The notes: generated by a model from the sequence alone, not told the origin. DNA of 64,000 nucleotides from Mayfieldus sp963841445 (GCA_963841445.1 CAWJCP010000002.1:186001-250000); one strand, 5' to 3'; positions 10,993 to 19,087 are shown, counted from the first letter of the stretch. Numbers and translations: made by a program.

Positions 10993-11480
10993 GCGAGGAG
11001 GGCCTCAGCCACCTGCACGCCGACGGCTCGGCGCGCATGGTCGACGTCGGCGGCAAGGAGCCGAGCGAGCGCCGCGCTCGGGCCGAGGCGCGCCTGCGAA
11101 TGTCGCCGCGGACCGCGGAGGCGATCGAGCGCGGCGATGCGCCGAAGGGCGATGTGCTGGGGACCGCGCGGCTGGCCGGGATCCAGGCCGCGAAACGCAC
11201 CGCCGAGCTGATCCCCCTCGCCCACCCGCTGCCGCTGACCTTCATCGACGTCGAGATCAGGGTCGAGCCCTCCGAGGGGCTGGTCGTGGTCGGCACGGAA
11301 GCCCGGGTGACCGACCGCACCGGGGTCGAGATGGAGGCGATGACCGCCGCCGCGGTCGCGGCGCTGACCGTCTACGACATGGTCAAGGGGCTGGAGCGGG
11401 GGGTGGTCATCGAGGCAATCGAGCTGGTTGGCAAGAGCGGCGGCAAAAGCGACTGGGCTCGGCAGGGCTCCGGGCGATAG
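10989..11480 (+). CDS. moaC: Cyclic pyranopterin monophosphate synthase MoaC
   Basis: MoaC converts the MoaA product 3',8-cyclo-GTP to cPMP. The 163-residue protein shows the family core: RMVDVGGKEPSERRA near the N-terminus, then the active-site region KRTAELIPLAHPLPL, and GVEMEAMTAAAVAALTVYDM near the C-terminus. The GTG start at 10989 overlaps the moaDE stop by 4 nt, so translation is probably coupled. Length and motifs are normal for the family. Confidence 0.95.
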   Translation: MSEEGLSHLHADGSARMVDVGGKEPSERRARAEARLRMSPRTAEAIERGDAPKGDVLGTARLAGIQAAKRTAELIPLAHPLPLTFIDVEIRVEPSEGLVVVGTEARVTDRTGVEMEAMTAAAVAALTVYDMVKGLERGVVIEAIELVGKSGGKSDWARQGSGR

Positions 11481-11482
11481 GG

Positions 11483-11959
11483 ATGCGGGTTGCGATCCTC
11501 ACCGTGAGCACGTCGAAGGCCGGGGGTCGGGGAAGCGACGAAAGCGGGCCGGCGCTCGCGGGGCTGGCGGAGTCGATCGGCGGCGAGGTGACGGTCCGCG
11601 AGATCGTCCCCGACGACGAGGCGCAGATCGAGGAGCAGCTGCGCCGCTGGGCCGACGAGGACGGCTGCGAGCTGATCCTGACCAGCGGCGGGACCGGCTG
11701 CTCGCCGACCGATCGGACGCCGGAGGCGACCCGCGCCGTGATCGAGCGCGAGGTCCCGGGCATCGGCGAGGCGATGCGCGCGGCCTCGCGGCCGTACACG
11801 GACCATTGGGCGCTCTCGCGCGCGATCGCCGGCATCCGCGGACGGACCCTGATCGTCAACTTCCCCGGCAGCCCGCGCAGCATCGCCGAGGTCGGCGAAG
11901 CGATCGGCGCTGCCCTGCCGCACGCCCTGGAGCAAATCGCCGGGCGAAGCGGCCACTGA
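11483..11959 (+). CDS. mog: Molybdopterin adenylyltransferase (MogA/MoaB family)
   Basis: MogA-type enzymes adenylate molybdopterin before metal insertion by MoeA. The 158-residue protein has the molybdopterin-binding motif LTSGGTGCSPTDRTPEAT and the later segment NFPGSPRSIAEV, both typical. MogA and MoaB proteins are hard to separate by eye. ATG 11483 starts 2 nt after the moaC stop. It ends the rightward cofactor run and converges on the SnoaL-like gene. Confidence 0.93.
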   Translation: MRVAILTVSTSKAGGRGSDESGPALAGLAESIGGEVTVREIVPDDEAQIEEQLRRWADEDGCELILTSGGTGCSPTDRTPEATRAVIEREVPGIGEAMRAASRPYTDHWALSRAIAGIRGRTLIVNFPGSPRSIAEVGEAIGAALPHALEQIAGRSGH

Positions 11960-12005
11960 GGCATGCCGATGCGAGGCACCCGCAGCGCGGAAGCCGCAGG
12001 GCGTT

Positions 12006-12359
12006 CTACTCCGCGACGCCGGCGGCTGTGAGGCCCGCTTCCCAGTCGTGATAGACGGCAAGCGTGACGGCGTTTCCGCGCCGCATTGTCCACAGGTGGG
12101 CGAGCCGGGATTCGGTTTCGTTGCCGGACTCCCTCGTGAGTCCGGAGAGCTTTACCCGCACCAGCACCCGCTCGTCGAGGTCGACGAACCGCTCCGGTTG
12201 CCAGCGCGGTCGGTCGACAGGCTCGGGGTCGCCCGGCGAGCGGTCGACCGAGCGGTGCTCGCCGCCGATCCGCTCATCGAGCCAGCGAAGGCTTTGCGTC
12301 TCGCCGCGGGCTGCGGCCCGGTAATGACCGCGGACGGTCTCTACGTTCAGTTCAGACAT
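12006..12359 (-). CDS. Short SnoaL/NTF2-like protein
   Basis: The 117-residue product begins SELNVETVRGHYRAAARGE, resembling the first helices of SnoaL-like polyketide-cyclase/NTF2-fold proteins, and ends with a strand-rich half (VDLDERVLVRVKLSG, RLAHLWTMRRGNAV). The stretch between these halves is shorter than in typical 125-150 residue relatives, so the pocket may be reduced. The reverse strand shows GGAAGGG a few bases before ATG 12359. It stands alone between the cofactor run and the small anchored protein gene. Catalytic function cannot be inferred. Confidence 0.6.
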   Translation of the reverse strand: MSELNVETVRGHYRAAARGETQSLRWLDERIGGEHRSVDRSPGDPEPVDRPRWQPERFVDLDERVLVRVKLSGLTRESGNETESRLAHLWTMRRGNAVTLAVYHDWEAGLTAAGVAE

Positions 12360-12462
12360 AAGGCCCTTCCGCACTCTCTCTTGGGGCAAGGCCACGCGAG
12401 AGGCAGAGAGGGCGCTGAGAACCAGACGGGCGGCACGATCAGCGTAGCGGGCCTGCGATGAT

Positions 12463-12490
12463 CGCGAGGCCGCGAGGCCGCGAGGCCGCG
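12463..12490. repeat. 8-bp tandem repeat, 3.5 copies of CGCGAGGC
   Basis: Three perfect copies of CGCGAGGC cover 12463-12486, followed by a half copy. It lies in the 233-nt gap between the genes starting at 12359 and ending at 12593. I see no gene in this gap. Such GC-rich repeats often arise by slippage. Confidence 0.6.
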
Positions 12491-12592
12491 AGCCGCTGGT
12501 TCGTGTCCGGGTCGAGTCCCGGGCCTGAAAGCGGCCCTTCGCGCCTGCAAGTGCCAGCGCTGACCGCTTGCTGGCAGAGTCGCCTGGAGTCG

Positions 12593-12868
12593 CTAGTCGT
12601 CCTGGGTCTCGCCGGCCGGTACGCCACCGCTGGTCCGGGTCACGATCGGACGGTGGGTCGTCGAAGTCCGCGCGTTGGTGCTCTGGACTACCGCGTTGCC
12701 GGTCGAGCCGCTGGAGCTGGTCACGATCGGACGGCCGGCTTGTGACGCCGTCGCCCCGGCATGGCTCGCGAGCTGATGGCCTGGATTCGAACCGAGCGCG
12801 ACCGCCCCGAGGCCACCGAGTCCGGCGATCGTGGCTACTGTGGCAACTCTTCGTCTTGTCATGCCCAT
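12593..12868 (-). CDS. Small membrane-anchored Ser/Thr-rich protein
   Basis: The 91-residue protein has a basic N-terminus (MGMTRRR), one hydrophobic segment at about residues 7-26 (VATVATIAGLGGLGAVALG), and a tail rich in serine, threonine, alanine and glycine with the repeated string RPIVT. It resembles in design the products at 16002, 16387 and 19128: one membrane anchor plus a low-complexity exported tail. A GAGGAAAGGG ribosome-binding site precedes ATG 12868. A perfect GGGCAAA-N4-GGGCAAA repeat lies 65 nt upstream. The family is unknown to me. Confidence 0.65.
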   Translation of the reverse strand: MGMTRRRVATVATIAGLGGLGAVALGSNPGHQLASHAGATASQAGRPIVTSSSGSTGNAVVQSTNARTSTTHRPIVTRTSGGVPAGETQDD

Positions 12869-12933
12869 GATGGGTCCCTTTCCTCGTTTGCCACCGATTC
12901 TTGACCGAGACGGGCAATAGCCCTCCAAACGGT

Positions 12934-12951
12934 GGGCAAAGAAAGGGCAAA
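12934..12951 (-). promoter_or_regulatory. 7-4-7 direct repeat, candidate OmpR-type regulator box
   Basis: On the minus strand the sequence is TTTGCCC-N4-TTTGCCC, a perfect 7-bp direct repeat with an 11-bp period, as bound by OmpR/PhoB-family dimers. It lies 65 nt upstream of the anchored-protein start at 12868. A similar box sits 70 nt upstream of the related gene starting at 16875. Confidence 0.6.
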
Positions 12952-12969
12952 TCTTGTGGCCCTTCGGGC

Positions 12970-13176
12970 TCAGGGGAAGACCGTGTCGCCGGTATCGCTG
13001 TCGATCACCGATATCGCCAGCGCCGGACAGGCCTCAGCGGCCTCGAGGATCAGCTCATCGGGGCCGTCGCCAACCACTTCAGCGGTCTCCTCGAGCCTGA
13101 ACACCTGAGGCGCGATGTCGACGCAGTCGCCGTGCGCGCTGCATGCGTTCGGGTCGATGCGCGGTACGTAGCTCAT
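12970..13176 (-). CDS. Ferredoxin, three-cysteine type
   Basis: The 68-residue protein is a small acidic ferredoxin with three cysteines at 12, 18 and 50 (CSAHGDC then ACPALAI), the pattern of actinobacterial [3Fe-4S] ferredoxins that carry electrons to P450s or other oxidoreductases. Its ATG overlaps the stop of the FAD reductase gene by 3 nt (ATGA), so the two are translated together and are probably partners. GAGGGCAGC precedes the start. It is the last gene of the leftward redox operon. Confidence 0.88.
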   Translation of the reverse strand: MSYVPRIDPNACSAHGDCVDIAPQVFRLEETAEVVGDGPDELILEAAEACPALAISVIDSDTGDTVFP

Positions 13177-14369
13177 GCTGCCCTCGCTTCCGGTTGCCTT
13201 CCCTTGTTCCAATAGGCCTCGTCGATCTGCTTGCGCATCCGCGCGATAGTCCGGGGGCGATCGACTGCCAGTGCCGCCACCGGAGCTCCGTCGCGGGCGA
13301 AGATCGCCGCGAAGTCGCGAGCGTCGGGATTGCCCTCGATCACGAGTCCGTTGCTGCGCTCGGCGTGACCGACGTACTGGATGCGCAGCCCGTACTGATC
13401 ACTCCAGAAGCTTGGAAGAGACGGGATGCCCGGATAGATGCCGAGCATTGCCTGCGCCGCCGCCGCCCCCTGGCGCGCGGCGGCGTCCCAGTGCTCGGTA
13501 CGGGCGTGCTCGCCGAAGCGGGGCTCGAACTGAGCGGCGGCGTCGCCGGCCGCGAAGACGTCCTCGATCGCGGTGCGCCCGGACGCGTCGGTGCGCACCG
13601 GGCCGCCCTCGAGCGCGGTCCCTCGCAGCCAATCCACCGAAGGGGCCACTCCGACGCCGACGAGGACCGAATCGGTGCCGATCCGGCGGCCGTCGGCGAG
13701 GCGCAGCTCCTCGGCGCGCCCGTTGCCGCGGGCGCCCTCCAGCCGCGCCGAGAGCAGCAGCTCCGCGCCCTCCTCGGAATGAAGTTGCGCGAACCAGCGT
13801 CCGATTCTCTGGCCGAGGATCGGGGCGAGCGGAAGCTCGAGCGCCTCGATGATCGTCACCTCGACGCCCAGCCCACGAGCGGTCGCCGCGACCTCCTGGC
13901 CGATGAAGCCGGCGCCGACCAGGGCGAGGCGCGACCCCGGGTGCAGCTGCGCGCGCAGCCGGCGGGCGTCCTCGAGCGTGCGCAGAGCCTGTACGTTCTC
14001 GAAACCCTCGAGCATCGGCAGGCTGCGCGCCTGGCTTCCGGTCGCAATCAAGAGCTTCTCGTAGCCAAGCAGCTCGCCGTCCTGGAGCTCGACCGTCCGG
14101 CGCGAGGGATCGAGTGCGGTGGCGCGGCGGCCGAGCAGCAGCTCGACCGCGTTGTCCTCGTACCAATAGGGAGTCCTGTAAGCAACCTCATTGGCATCGA
14201 CCTCCCCGCCCAGCAGTTGCTTCGAGAGGGGTGGGCGGTCATAGGGGGGCTGCGACTCGCCGCAGACGGTCCGGACACGGCCCTCGTAGCCCCGCGCGCG
14301 CAGGGTTTCCGCGCAGCGCTGTGCGGCCAGGCCGCCGCCGACGATCAGAACTCCTTCTCCTTGGCTCAT
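13173..14369 (-). CDS. FAD-dependent NAD(P)H:ferredoxin reductase-type enzyme
   Basis: The 398-residue flavoprotein belongs to the ferredoxin/putidaredoxin reductase family. It has an N-terminal FAD GxGxxA-type motif (VLIVGGGLAAQRCAETL), the segment PPYDRPPLSK, a second NAD(P)-binding dinucleotide fold (LALVGAGFIGQEVAATA), and the FAD-contact motif IEDVFAAGDAA. The C-terminal reductase domain ends near RPRTIARMRKQI. It would move electrons between NAD(P)H and the co-encoded ferredoxin. The start overlaps the upstream membrane cytochrome gene and the stop overlaps the ferredoxin start. Confidence 0.9.
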   Translation of the reverse strand: MSQGEGVLIVGGGLAAQRCAETLRARGYEGRVRTVCGESQPPYDRPPLSKQLLGGEVDANEVAYRTPYWYEDNAVELLLGRRATALDPSRRTVELQDGELLGYEKLLIATGSQARSLPMLEGFENVQALRTLEDARRLRAQLHPGSRLALVGAGFIGQEVAATARGLGVEVTIIEALELPLAPILGQRIGRWFAQLHSEEGAELLLSARLEGARGNGRAEELRLADGRRIGTDSVLVGVGVAPSVDWLRGTALEGGPVRTDASGRTAIEDVFAAGDAAAQFEPRFGEHARTEHWDAAARQGAAAAQAMLGIYPGIPSLPSFWSDQYGLRIQYVGHAERSNGLVIEGNPDARDFAAIFARDGAPVAALAVDRPRTIARMRKQIDEAYWNKGRQPEARAA

Positions 14370-15019
14370 GCTTCCTCCAGGACAGCGGTGGGACGGGGTG
14401 AAATGGTGTGCTCGCGGGGGCGGTGCGCGGGGCCCTGCTCCTGCGGCCGCGCCGGACGGCGGCTGGACCGCAATCCATGCAGCAGTCGGAGCCCGAAGAG
14501 GACGGCGATCGGCGGCGCGGTGAGCAGCAGCCACCAGCGCATCCAGGGAGTCGAGGCGTCGGTGCCGGCGCCCAGGGTGTGGACGACCGCCAGCCCATAG
14601 ACCAGAACCGTGAAGCGGTGTGCCTTGCGCCAGAGTCGGGCGCCGATACGGCGCCGCGCGTAGAAGCTCAGGCCTAGGAGCGCCGCCAGGTACCCGCCGA
14701 TGATCCCGAGGCCCGTGAACAGGGGCCGGTAGTCCATCTTGAAGGGGATCGCGATGCCCGCGACACCGGGATTCAGCCAGGCGTCGCCGAGCAGGGTGAC
14801 GCCGTGCACACCGATCGCGATGATGCCCGCGACCGCCGCGTGCTCGTGGATCGCGGCCAGCTTCGGGCCCAGCCCGGGCCGCCGCAGCAGCTTCCCACCC
14901 ATGATCAGGCCGATCCCGACCGAGACAGTGACCAGGGCCAGCGCGACCAGCCCGGAGGCGCGGCTCGCAAGCCACCATCCGTGCTGGGCGAGGAGGTTTT
15001 GACCGCCGGCTGCGTTCAT
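14366..15019 (-). CDS. Ferric-reductase-like transmembrane cytochrome
   Basis: The 217-residue membrane protein has about six hydrophobic helices and histidines placed in them (AAIHEHAAVAGIIAIGVHGVTLL and KAHRFTVLVYGLAVVHTLG), the pattern of the ferric reductase-like (FRE/YedZ) transmembrane domain that carries b-type hemes. The C-terminal 30 residues are polar. It contains no flavin domain of its own, so electrons may come from the co-encoded reductase or from a flavinylated partner made by ApbE. It overlaps genes on both sides by 4 nt. Confidence 0.85.
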   Translation of the reverse strand: MNAAGGQNLLAQHGWWLASRASGLVALALVTVSVGIGLIMGGKLLRRPGLGPKLAAIHEHAAVAGIIAIGVHGVTLLGDAWLNPGVAGIAIPFKMDYRPLFTGLGIIGGYLAALLGLSFYARRRIGARLWRKAHRFTVLVYGLAVVHTLGAGTDASTPWMRWWLLLTAPPIAVLFGLRLLHGLRSSRRPARPQEQGPAHRPREHTISPRPTAVLEEA

Positions 15020-16005
15020 GCAGCCACCCGGTCTTGTTGGAGGGTGGGGGCAAGATTGAGCCGGGGCTGAACGTTCAGCCTTCCGACCAGCTCGACGCGG
15101 CCGCTGTCGTGGACGATCAACCCGCCGCGCTCGTCGAGCAGCTCACGAGCCCCCTGCGGGCCGGCCAGGAGGGCCGCCTTGGAGAGCGTCTCGGCTTCGA
15201 GCGCCGACCCTCCAAGCGCGGTCACTCCGATCAGCCCCGTCCAGGCGGGCTCCCCGGTGGCCGGATCGAGAAGGTGGTGGGCGTAGCCGCCGTCGGGCCG
15301 ACGCCAGATCCTCACGTTGATGCCGGATGTCGCGACCCCGCCGGTGCCGAGCCGCAGGACGAAGGCTCGCTCGCCGGTCAGCGGATGCTCAACTTGGATC
15401 TCATAGGGCCAGACCGGAGCGCCGTCGCCGCCGATGCGGATGTCGCCACCGCAATCGATCAGGAAGCGCTCGTGCCCGCGCAGCTGCCGCGCGATCAGGT
15501 CGGCGGCAAGGCCCTTGCCGACGCCACCGCTGTCGACGGTCAGACCGGCCGGGCGGCTGATCGTCTGCGAGCTGTCATCGACACTGAGCTGACGCCATCG
15601 AGCCGCAGGATCGGGTGCGGCCGGGTGGCGGGGCGGCGCGTCTTCCAGCGCCGCGCCGAGCGGAGCCGCCGGGACGCCGGCGCGCGAGCGTCGGTAGCCG
15701 GCAGCCTCGATCTCGGAGACCAGGGTCGGGTCGACCAGGCCGCGGCTGCACCGCGCGGCCCAGACGCCGGCGTTGACGCACTGGCGAAGCAGTCGCGACG
15801 CCGGAACCCGGTCCCGGGGGTCGGAGTTGAGGGCGCAGAGCTCGCTGTCGTCTCGAAAGCGTGAAAGCGCTCGTTCGAAATCGACGATGAAGAGTCGTGC
15901 CCGCTCGGCAGCCCTCGGGGCGGGACTCGCCCCTGGGCCCGGCTCGCCGATCAGCAGGCGAACGTGGGAGCCCATCGCGTCGAATGTGACGTCGTGCTCG
16001 CTCAT
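15016..16005 (-). CDS. apbE: FAD:protein FMN transferase ApbE
   Basis: ApbE covalently attaches FMN to a threonine or serine of exported redox proteins. The 329-residue protein starts FDAMGSHVRLLI and carries the ApbE core LTVDSGGVGKGLAADL, IDCGGDIRIGG, GGVATSGIN and the C-terminal HHLLDPATGEP with TALGGSALEAETLSKAAL. There is no obvious signal peptide. No gene in the operon has a recognisable FMN_bind domain. The product overlapping it upstream (16002) contains an SGAT string resembling the flavinylation site, so the target is an open question. Confidence 0.93.
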   Translation of the reverse strand: MSEHDVTFDAMGSHVRLLIGEPGPGASPAPRAAERARLFIVDFERALSRFRDDSELCALNSDPRDRVPASRLLRQCVNAGVWAARCSRGLVDPTLVSEIEAAGYRRSRAGVPAAPLGAALEDAPPRHPAAPDPAARWRQLSVDDSSQTISRPAGLTVDSGGVGKGLAADLIARQLRGHERFLIDCGGDIRIGGDGAPVWPYEIQVEHPLTGERAFVLRLGTGGVATSGINVRIWRRPDGGYAHHLLDPATGEPAWTGLIGVTALGGSALEAETLSKAALLAGPQGARELLDERGGLIVHDSGRVELVGRLNVQPRLNLAPTLQQDRVAA

Positions 16006-16394
16006 GATGCGCTCGTGGTCACCGGTGCCGCCGTGGGCGCCGCGGTTGTCGCTGCGGAGTTGGTCACGACCGGACCGGAGCTGGAGCTGACGGTGGCGCC
16101 CGAGGCGCTGGGCGGAAGCACGGTGGTGACGATGCGCCGGCGGATCACCCGCCGGACCAGCACCTTGCCAGGGGTATTCGAGCTTGCGGCGCCCGAGGCC
16201 CCGATCGCCGGGTCATGGCCCGATCGCAGCTGGTACGTGAGAAAGCCGAACATCATCGCGAAGCTCGCCACCGATGCCGTGATCACGGCTCCCGGACCGG
16301 GCCGGCGGCGGCGTGCGGACTGTCTGGCCCGCGCGGGCGCCGCGGCAGGCTCGGGCTGGTGGATCGGCCGCTCAGGGGTGGGCCGTTCAGTCAC
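16002..16394 (-). CDS. Small membrane-anchored protein with SGAT motif, ApbE-linked
   Basis: The 130-residue product starts at GTG 16394, overlapping the upstream gene by 8 nt and apbE by 4 nt. A proline/arginine-rich cytoplasmic N-terminus (about 1-33) leads to one membrane helix (VITASVASFAMMFGFLTYQL) and an exported tail with a basic string VLVRRVIRRRIVTTVL and then PSASGATVSSSSGPVV. SGAT matches the core of NqrC/FMN_bind flavinylation sites, but the surrounding FMN_bind fold is absent, so this is only a candidate. Related in design to the products at 12593, 16387 and 19128. Function unknown. Confidence 0.7.
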   Translation of the reverse strand: MTERPTPERPIHQPEPAAAPARARQSARRRRPGPGAVITASVASFAMMFGFLTYQLRSGHDPAIGASGAASSNTPGKVLVRRVIRRRIVTTVLPPSASGATVSSSSGPVVTNSAATTAAPTAAPVTTSAS

Positions 16395-16875
16395 CGTGCT
16401 CACCTCCGTCGCCGCCCTCGTGCTCGCCACCGTGCGAGCCGCCACCGCCACCGCTGGCGGAAGTGTGGATCGGCGTGCTCGGGTGGCTCGAAGAGGCCGG
16501 ATGCCCGGAGGCCCCGCTGGTGTGTGTCACGACCGGGGTGGAAGTCGGCGCCGGCGAGGAAACGGGAGCCGGCGCTGAAGAGCTGGCCGTCACCGCGGGG
16601 GGCGGGGCCGCGGAGGCGACCGCGGGAGTCGGCGCGCCTGCTGCCATCGCCGGGGTGCCTCCCTGTCCCGCGGCGCCGACGCCCGACCCCTCCTTCGGCT
16701 TCGCATGCCTGGTCACGTGAATGGTCCGGCGGATCACATGGGTCCGGACCTTCGGCTTCGAGGGCAGGTTGGCAGAGCTGTTGCCGCCCGAGTTAGAGCT
16801 CATGGCGGCGCCCGCCAAGCCGCCCAGCCCGACCAGCGTTGCAGCCGCCGCGATCCTTGCCTTGAAGTTGTTCAC
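16387..16875 (-). CDS. Small membrane-anchored Ala/Ser/Pro-rich protein
   Basis: The 162-residue protein starts at GTG 16875, 7 nt after a perfect AGGAGG (16883-16888). One hydrophobic segment (AAAATLVGLGGLAGAAM) is followed by a basic string (RTHVIRRTIHVTRHAK) and a long alanine/proline/serine-rich tail ending in glycine, histidine and acidic residues (GGGGGSHGGEHEGGDG). The His/Asp/Glu/Gly end resembles the end of the product at 19128 and could bind metal. It is the first gene of the redox operon, next to the divergent response regulator. The family is not recognised. Confidence 0.7.
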   Translation of the reverse strand: MNNFKARIAAAATLVGLGGLAGAAMSSNSGGNSSANLPSKPKVRTHVIRRTIHVTRHAKPKEGSGVGAAGQGGTPAMAAGAPTPAVASAAPPPAVTASSSAPAPVSSPAPTSTPVVTHTSGASGHPASSSHPSTPIHTSASGGGGGSHGGEHEGGDGGEHGD

Positions 16876-16945
16876 CAGCAGACCTCCTGAATTGAGTTGG
16901 TGGAGGCCATTGTGTGAAGCGCCCCGCCAAGGCTCGAGAAGGCGC

Positions 16946-16963
16946 AGGCAAAGAGCCGGCAAA
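16946..16963 (-). promoter_or_regulatory. 7-4-7 direct repeat between redox operon and response regulator
   Basis: On the minus strand the repeat reads TTTGCCG-N4-TTTGCCT, with an 11-bp period. It lies 70 nt before the redox operon start (16875) and about 40 nt before the response regulator start (17005), so one bound dimer could act on both promoters. A TACAGT -10 box for the regulator is at 16993-16998, 6 nt before its ATG. Confidence 0.6.
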
Positions 16964-17004
16964 ACCTGACCGGGCGCCGGGCAGGCTCGCGTTACAGTGG
17001 CGCC

Positions 17005-17721
17005 ATGTCCGAAAGTGGGGCCAGCAACGCACGCATTCTCTTCGTAGAAGACGAGGAGTCGATCTCCGAGCCATTCGCAAGAGCGCTGCGCAGCGCCGGA
17101 TTTCAAGCGACGGTGACCCGCACTGCCGCGGGCGCGCTCGAGCTGGCCGAAAACCTCGAGCCCGATCTCGTGCTCCTCGACCTGGCGCTCCCAGACGGCG
17201 ATGGCCGCGACGTCTGCCGGGAGCTGAGACGCCGCTCTGACATCCCGATCCTGATGCTGACCGCCCGCGGCACCGAGCTCGACAAGGTCGTCGGACTGGA
17301 GCTGGGAGCCGACGACTACGTCGTCAAGCCGTTCAGCGCCCGCGAGGTGATCTCGCGGATCCGGGCGGTCCTACGGCGCAGCGAGCGCAGCCCGGGTCAG
17401 CAGCCGATCATCGAGGTTGGCGAGCTTCGCCTCGACACCGAGGCCCGCACCGCCAGCCTCGATCGCAGGCCGCTCGAGCTCAGCCTCAAGGAGTTCGACC
17501 TGCTCGCCGAGCTGGCTCGCAACGCGGGCAAGGTGGTCAAGCGCGAAGACCTGATGGCCCGGGTGTGGGACGTCAACTGGTTCGGTTCCACCAAGACCCT
17601 CGACGTGCATGTCGGATGGCTGCGCCGCAAGCTCGGCGACGACCCTTCCGATCCGAAGTTCATCGAAACAGTGCGAGGTGTCGGCTTTCGCTTCGTCGCA
17701 GCGGAGGAATCGCAGCCGTAA
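17005..17721 (+). CDS. OmpR/PhoB-family response regulator
   Basis: The 238-residue protein has a receiver domain (about 9-120) with the acidic pocket at 15-17, phosphoacceptor aspartate 59 (LVLLDLALPDG) and conserved lysine in YVVKPFSA. A winged-helix DNA-binding domain follows, ending with the family signature TVRGVGFRF. The start lacks a ribosome-binding site but has TACAGT 6 nt upstream, so the mRNA is probably leaderless. It is followed directly by the kinase gene and diverges from the ApbE redox operon, its likely target together with the anchored-protein genes that carry TTTGCCC-type repeats. Confidence 0.93.
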   Translation: MSESGASNARILFVEDEESISEPFARALRSAGFQATVTRTAAGALELAENLEPDLVLLDLALPDGDGRDVCRELRRRSDIPILMLTARGTELDKVVGLELGADDYVVKPFSAREVISRIRAVLRRSERSPGQQPIIEVGELRLDTEARTASLDRRPLELSLKEFDLLAELARNAGKVVKREDLMARVWDVNWFGSTKTLDVHVGWLRRKLGDDPSDPKFIETVRGVGFRFVAAEESQP

Positions 17722-17723
17722 GC

Positions 17724-19085
17724 CTGCGAACGACCCTCCTTCTGGCGCTGGCCTACGTCTTGCTGCTGGCCCTCATCGCCCTTGGCGTCCCGTTCGCGGT
17801 CAGCCTGCGTGACCGTGTCGACTCGGAGGTCCGAGGCCAAGCGCGCAGCCAGGCCGACGTGGTCGCCGCCACCTCCGCGGAGTTGCTCGGCCACGGGCAG
17901 CGCCCCGGGCTGCAGAGGCTGGTGAACGTCTCGGCGCGCATCGTCCGCGGCCGGGTAATCGTGGTCGACCGTCGCGGCGCGGTGGTAGCCGACAGCGCGG
18001 GCGAGTCGACGGCCGGTGCCGATTACGCCAACAGGCCCGAGGTCAGCGTCGCCCTGGCGGGGCGGGCGGAGCAGATCCAGCGCCACAGCAGCACGCTCGG
18101 CGAAGAGATCCTCGCGACCACCGTCCCGATCGTCCACGGGGGTGGAACCGCGGGGGCGGTTCGGATCACTCAGAGCGTGGCCGCCGTGCATCGCGCTGTT
18201 CGTAGGGAGATCGTCTATCTCGCCCTGCTGGGCGGGGTCGTGCTGCTGCTCGGCCTGGCCGCCGGTGCCCTGGTCGCACAGCGAGTCGCGCGGCCGATCC
18301 GGCGTCTTGACACGGCGGCGCAGAGGGTCGCCGCCGGGGACCTCAACGCCCGCGTCGATGTGGAGGGGAGCACCGAGCAGCGCTCCCTCGCCGGCACCTT
18401 CAACGAGATGACGACACGGGTGAAACGGCTGTTGCGCGGCCAACAGGACTTCGTTGCCGACGCGTCACACCAGCTTCGCACGCCGCTGACAGGGTTGCGG
18501 CTGCGATTGGAAGCCCTACGCGAGCGCTTCGGCGACGACCGGGCGGCGGCCAGCGAGCTCGACGCCGGCATGCGCGAGGTGGACCGGCTCTCGCGAATGG
18601 TCGACGAGCTGTTGGTCCTCAGCCGCGCCGGCGAGCGCGAGCTGCCAGGCCAGCCGGTCGATCTGGAGGCGGCCGCTGGCGGCGCCGCGCAGCGCTGGCG
18701 CGAGGCCGCAGGGGAGCGCCGGATCGAGCTGAAGCTCGCGATCGACGGGCCGCCGGGAGCCACGACTTGCGTCCCGGCCGACCTCGACCGGATTATGGAC
18801 GCCCTGCTGGAGAACGCGATCCGCTACTCGCCACCCGGCTCAACTATCGTGGTCCGCTGCTCGCCCGGCCGCATCGAGGTGATCGACGAGGGGCCCGGCC
18901 TGCAGCCAGGCGAGCCGGTCTTCGACCGCTTCTATCGCGGTAGCGCTGGACGGCGCCGGCCCGGAGGCACCGGCCTTGGGCTGCCGATCGCCCGCGAGCT
19001 GGCGCGCGAGTGGGGCGGCGAGATCGAGATCGAGAACCGTGACGGCCGCGGTGCACGCGCTGTGGTCGCGATGCCTACAGCATGA
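17724..19085 (+). CDS. Sensor histidine kinase, partner of the OmpR-type regulator
   Basis: About 453 residues: membrane helix at the N-terminus (LLLALAYVLLLALIALGVPF), an exported sensor of about 130 residues, a second helix (LALLGGVVLLLGLAAGAL), HAMP, a HisKA domain with histidine near residue 249 (DASHQLRTPLTGL), and HATPase boxes ENAIRYSP, DEGPG and GTGLGLPIA. The start is uncertain. No ATG, GTG or TTG lies near the response regulator stop in this frame; CTG 17724 is the nearest plausible codon, with GGAGG at 17703-17707. The signal sensed is unknown; the operon context suggests redox or metal state. Confidence 0.85.
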   Translation: MRTTLLLALAYVLLLALIALGVPFAVSLRDRVDSEVRGQARSQADVVAATSAELLGHGQRPGLQRLVNVSARIVRGRVIVVDRRGAVVADSAGESTAGADYANRPEVSVALAGRAEQIQRHSSTLGEEILATTVPIVHGGGTAGAVRITQSVAAVHRAVRREIVYLALLGGVVLLLGLAAGALVAQRVARPIRRLDTAAQRVAAGDLNARVDVEGSTEQRSLAGTFNEMTTRVKRLLRGQQDFVADASHQLRTPLTGLRLRLEALRERFGDDRAAASELDAGMREVDRLSRMVDELLVLSRAGERELPGQPVDLEAAAGGAAQRWREAAGERRIELKLAIDGPPGATTCVPADLDRIMDALLENAIRYSPPGSTIVVRCSPGRIEVIDEGPGLQPGEPVFDRFYRGSAGRRRPGGTGLGLPIARELAREWGGEIEIENRDGRGARAVVAMPTA

Positions 19086-19087
19086 CC

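Noticed and set aside
12500..12530. T-arm-like sequence CCGGGTCGAGTCCCGG
   Set aside because: The loop lacks one T of the TTCRA consensus and no acceptor or anticodon arms are nearby.
12936..12968. Possible terminator after the ferredoxin gene (AAGGGC and GCCCTT arms)
   Set aside because: The arms coincide with the 7-4-7 direct repeat, which explains the sequence better; the following T-run is short and interrupted. A short GCCC-TTC-GGGC hairpin next to the stop remains possible.
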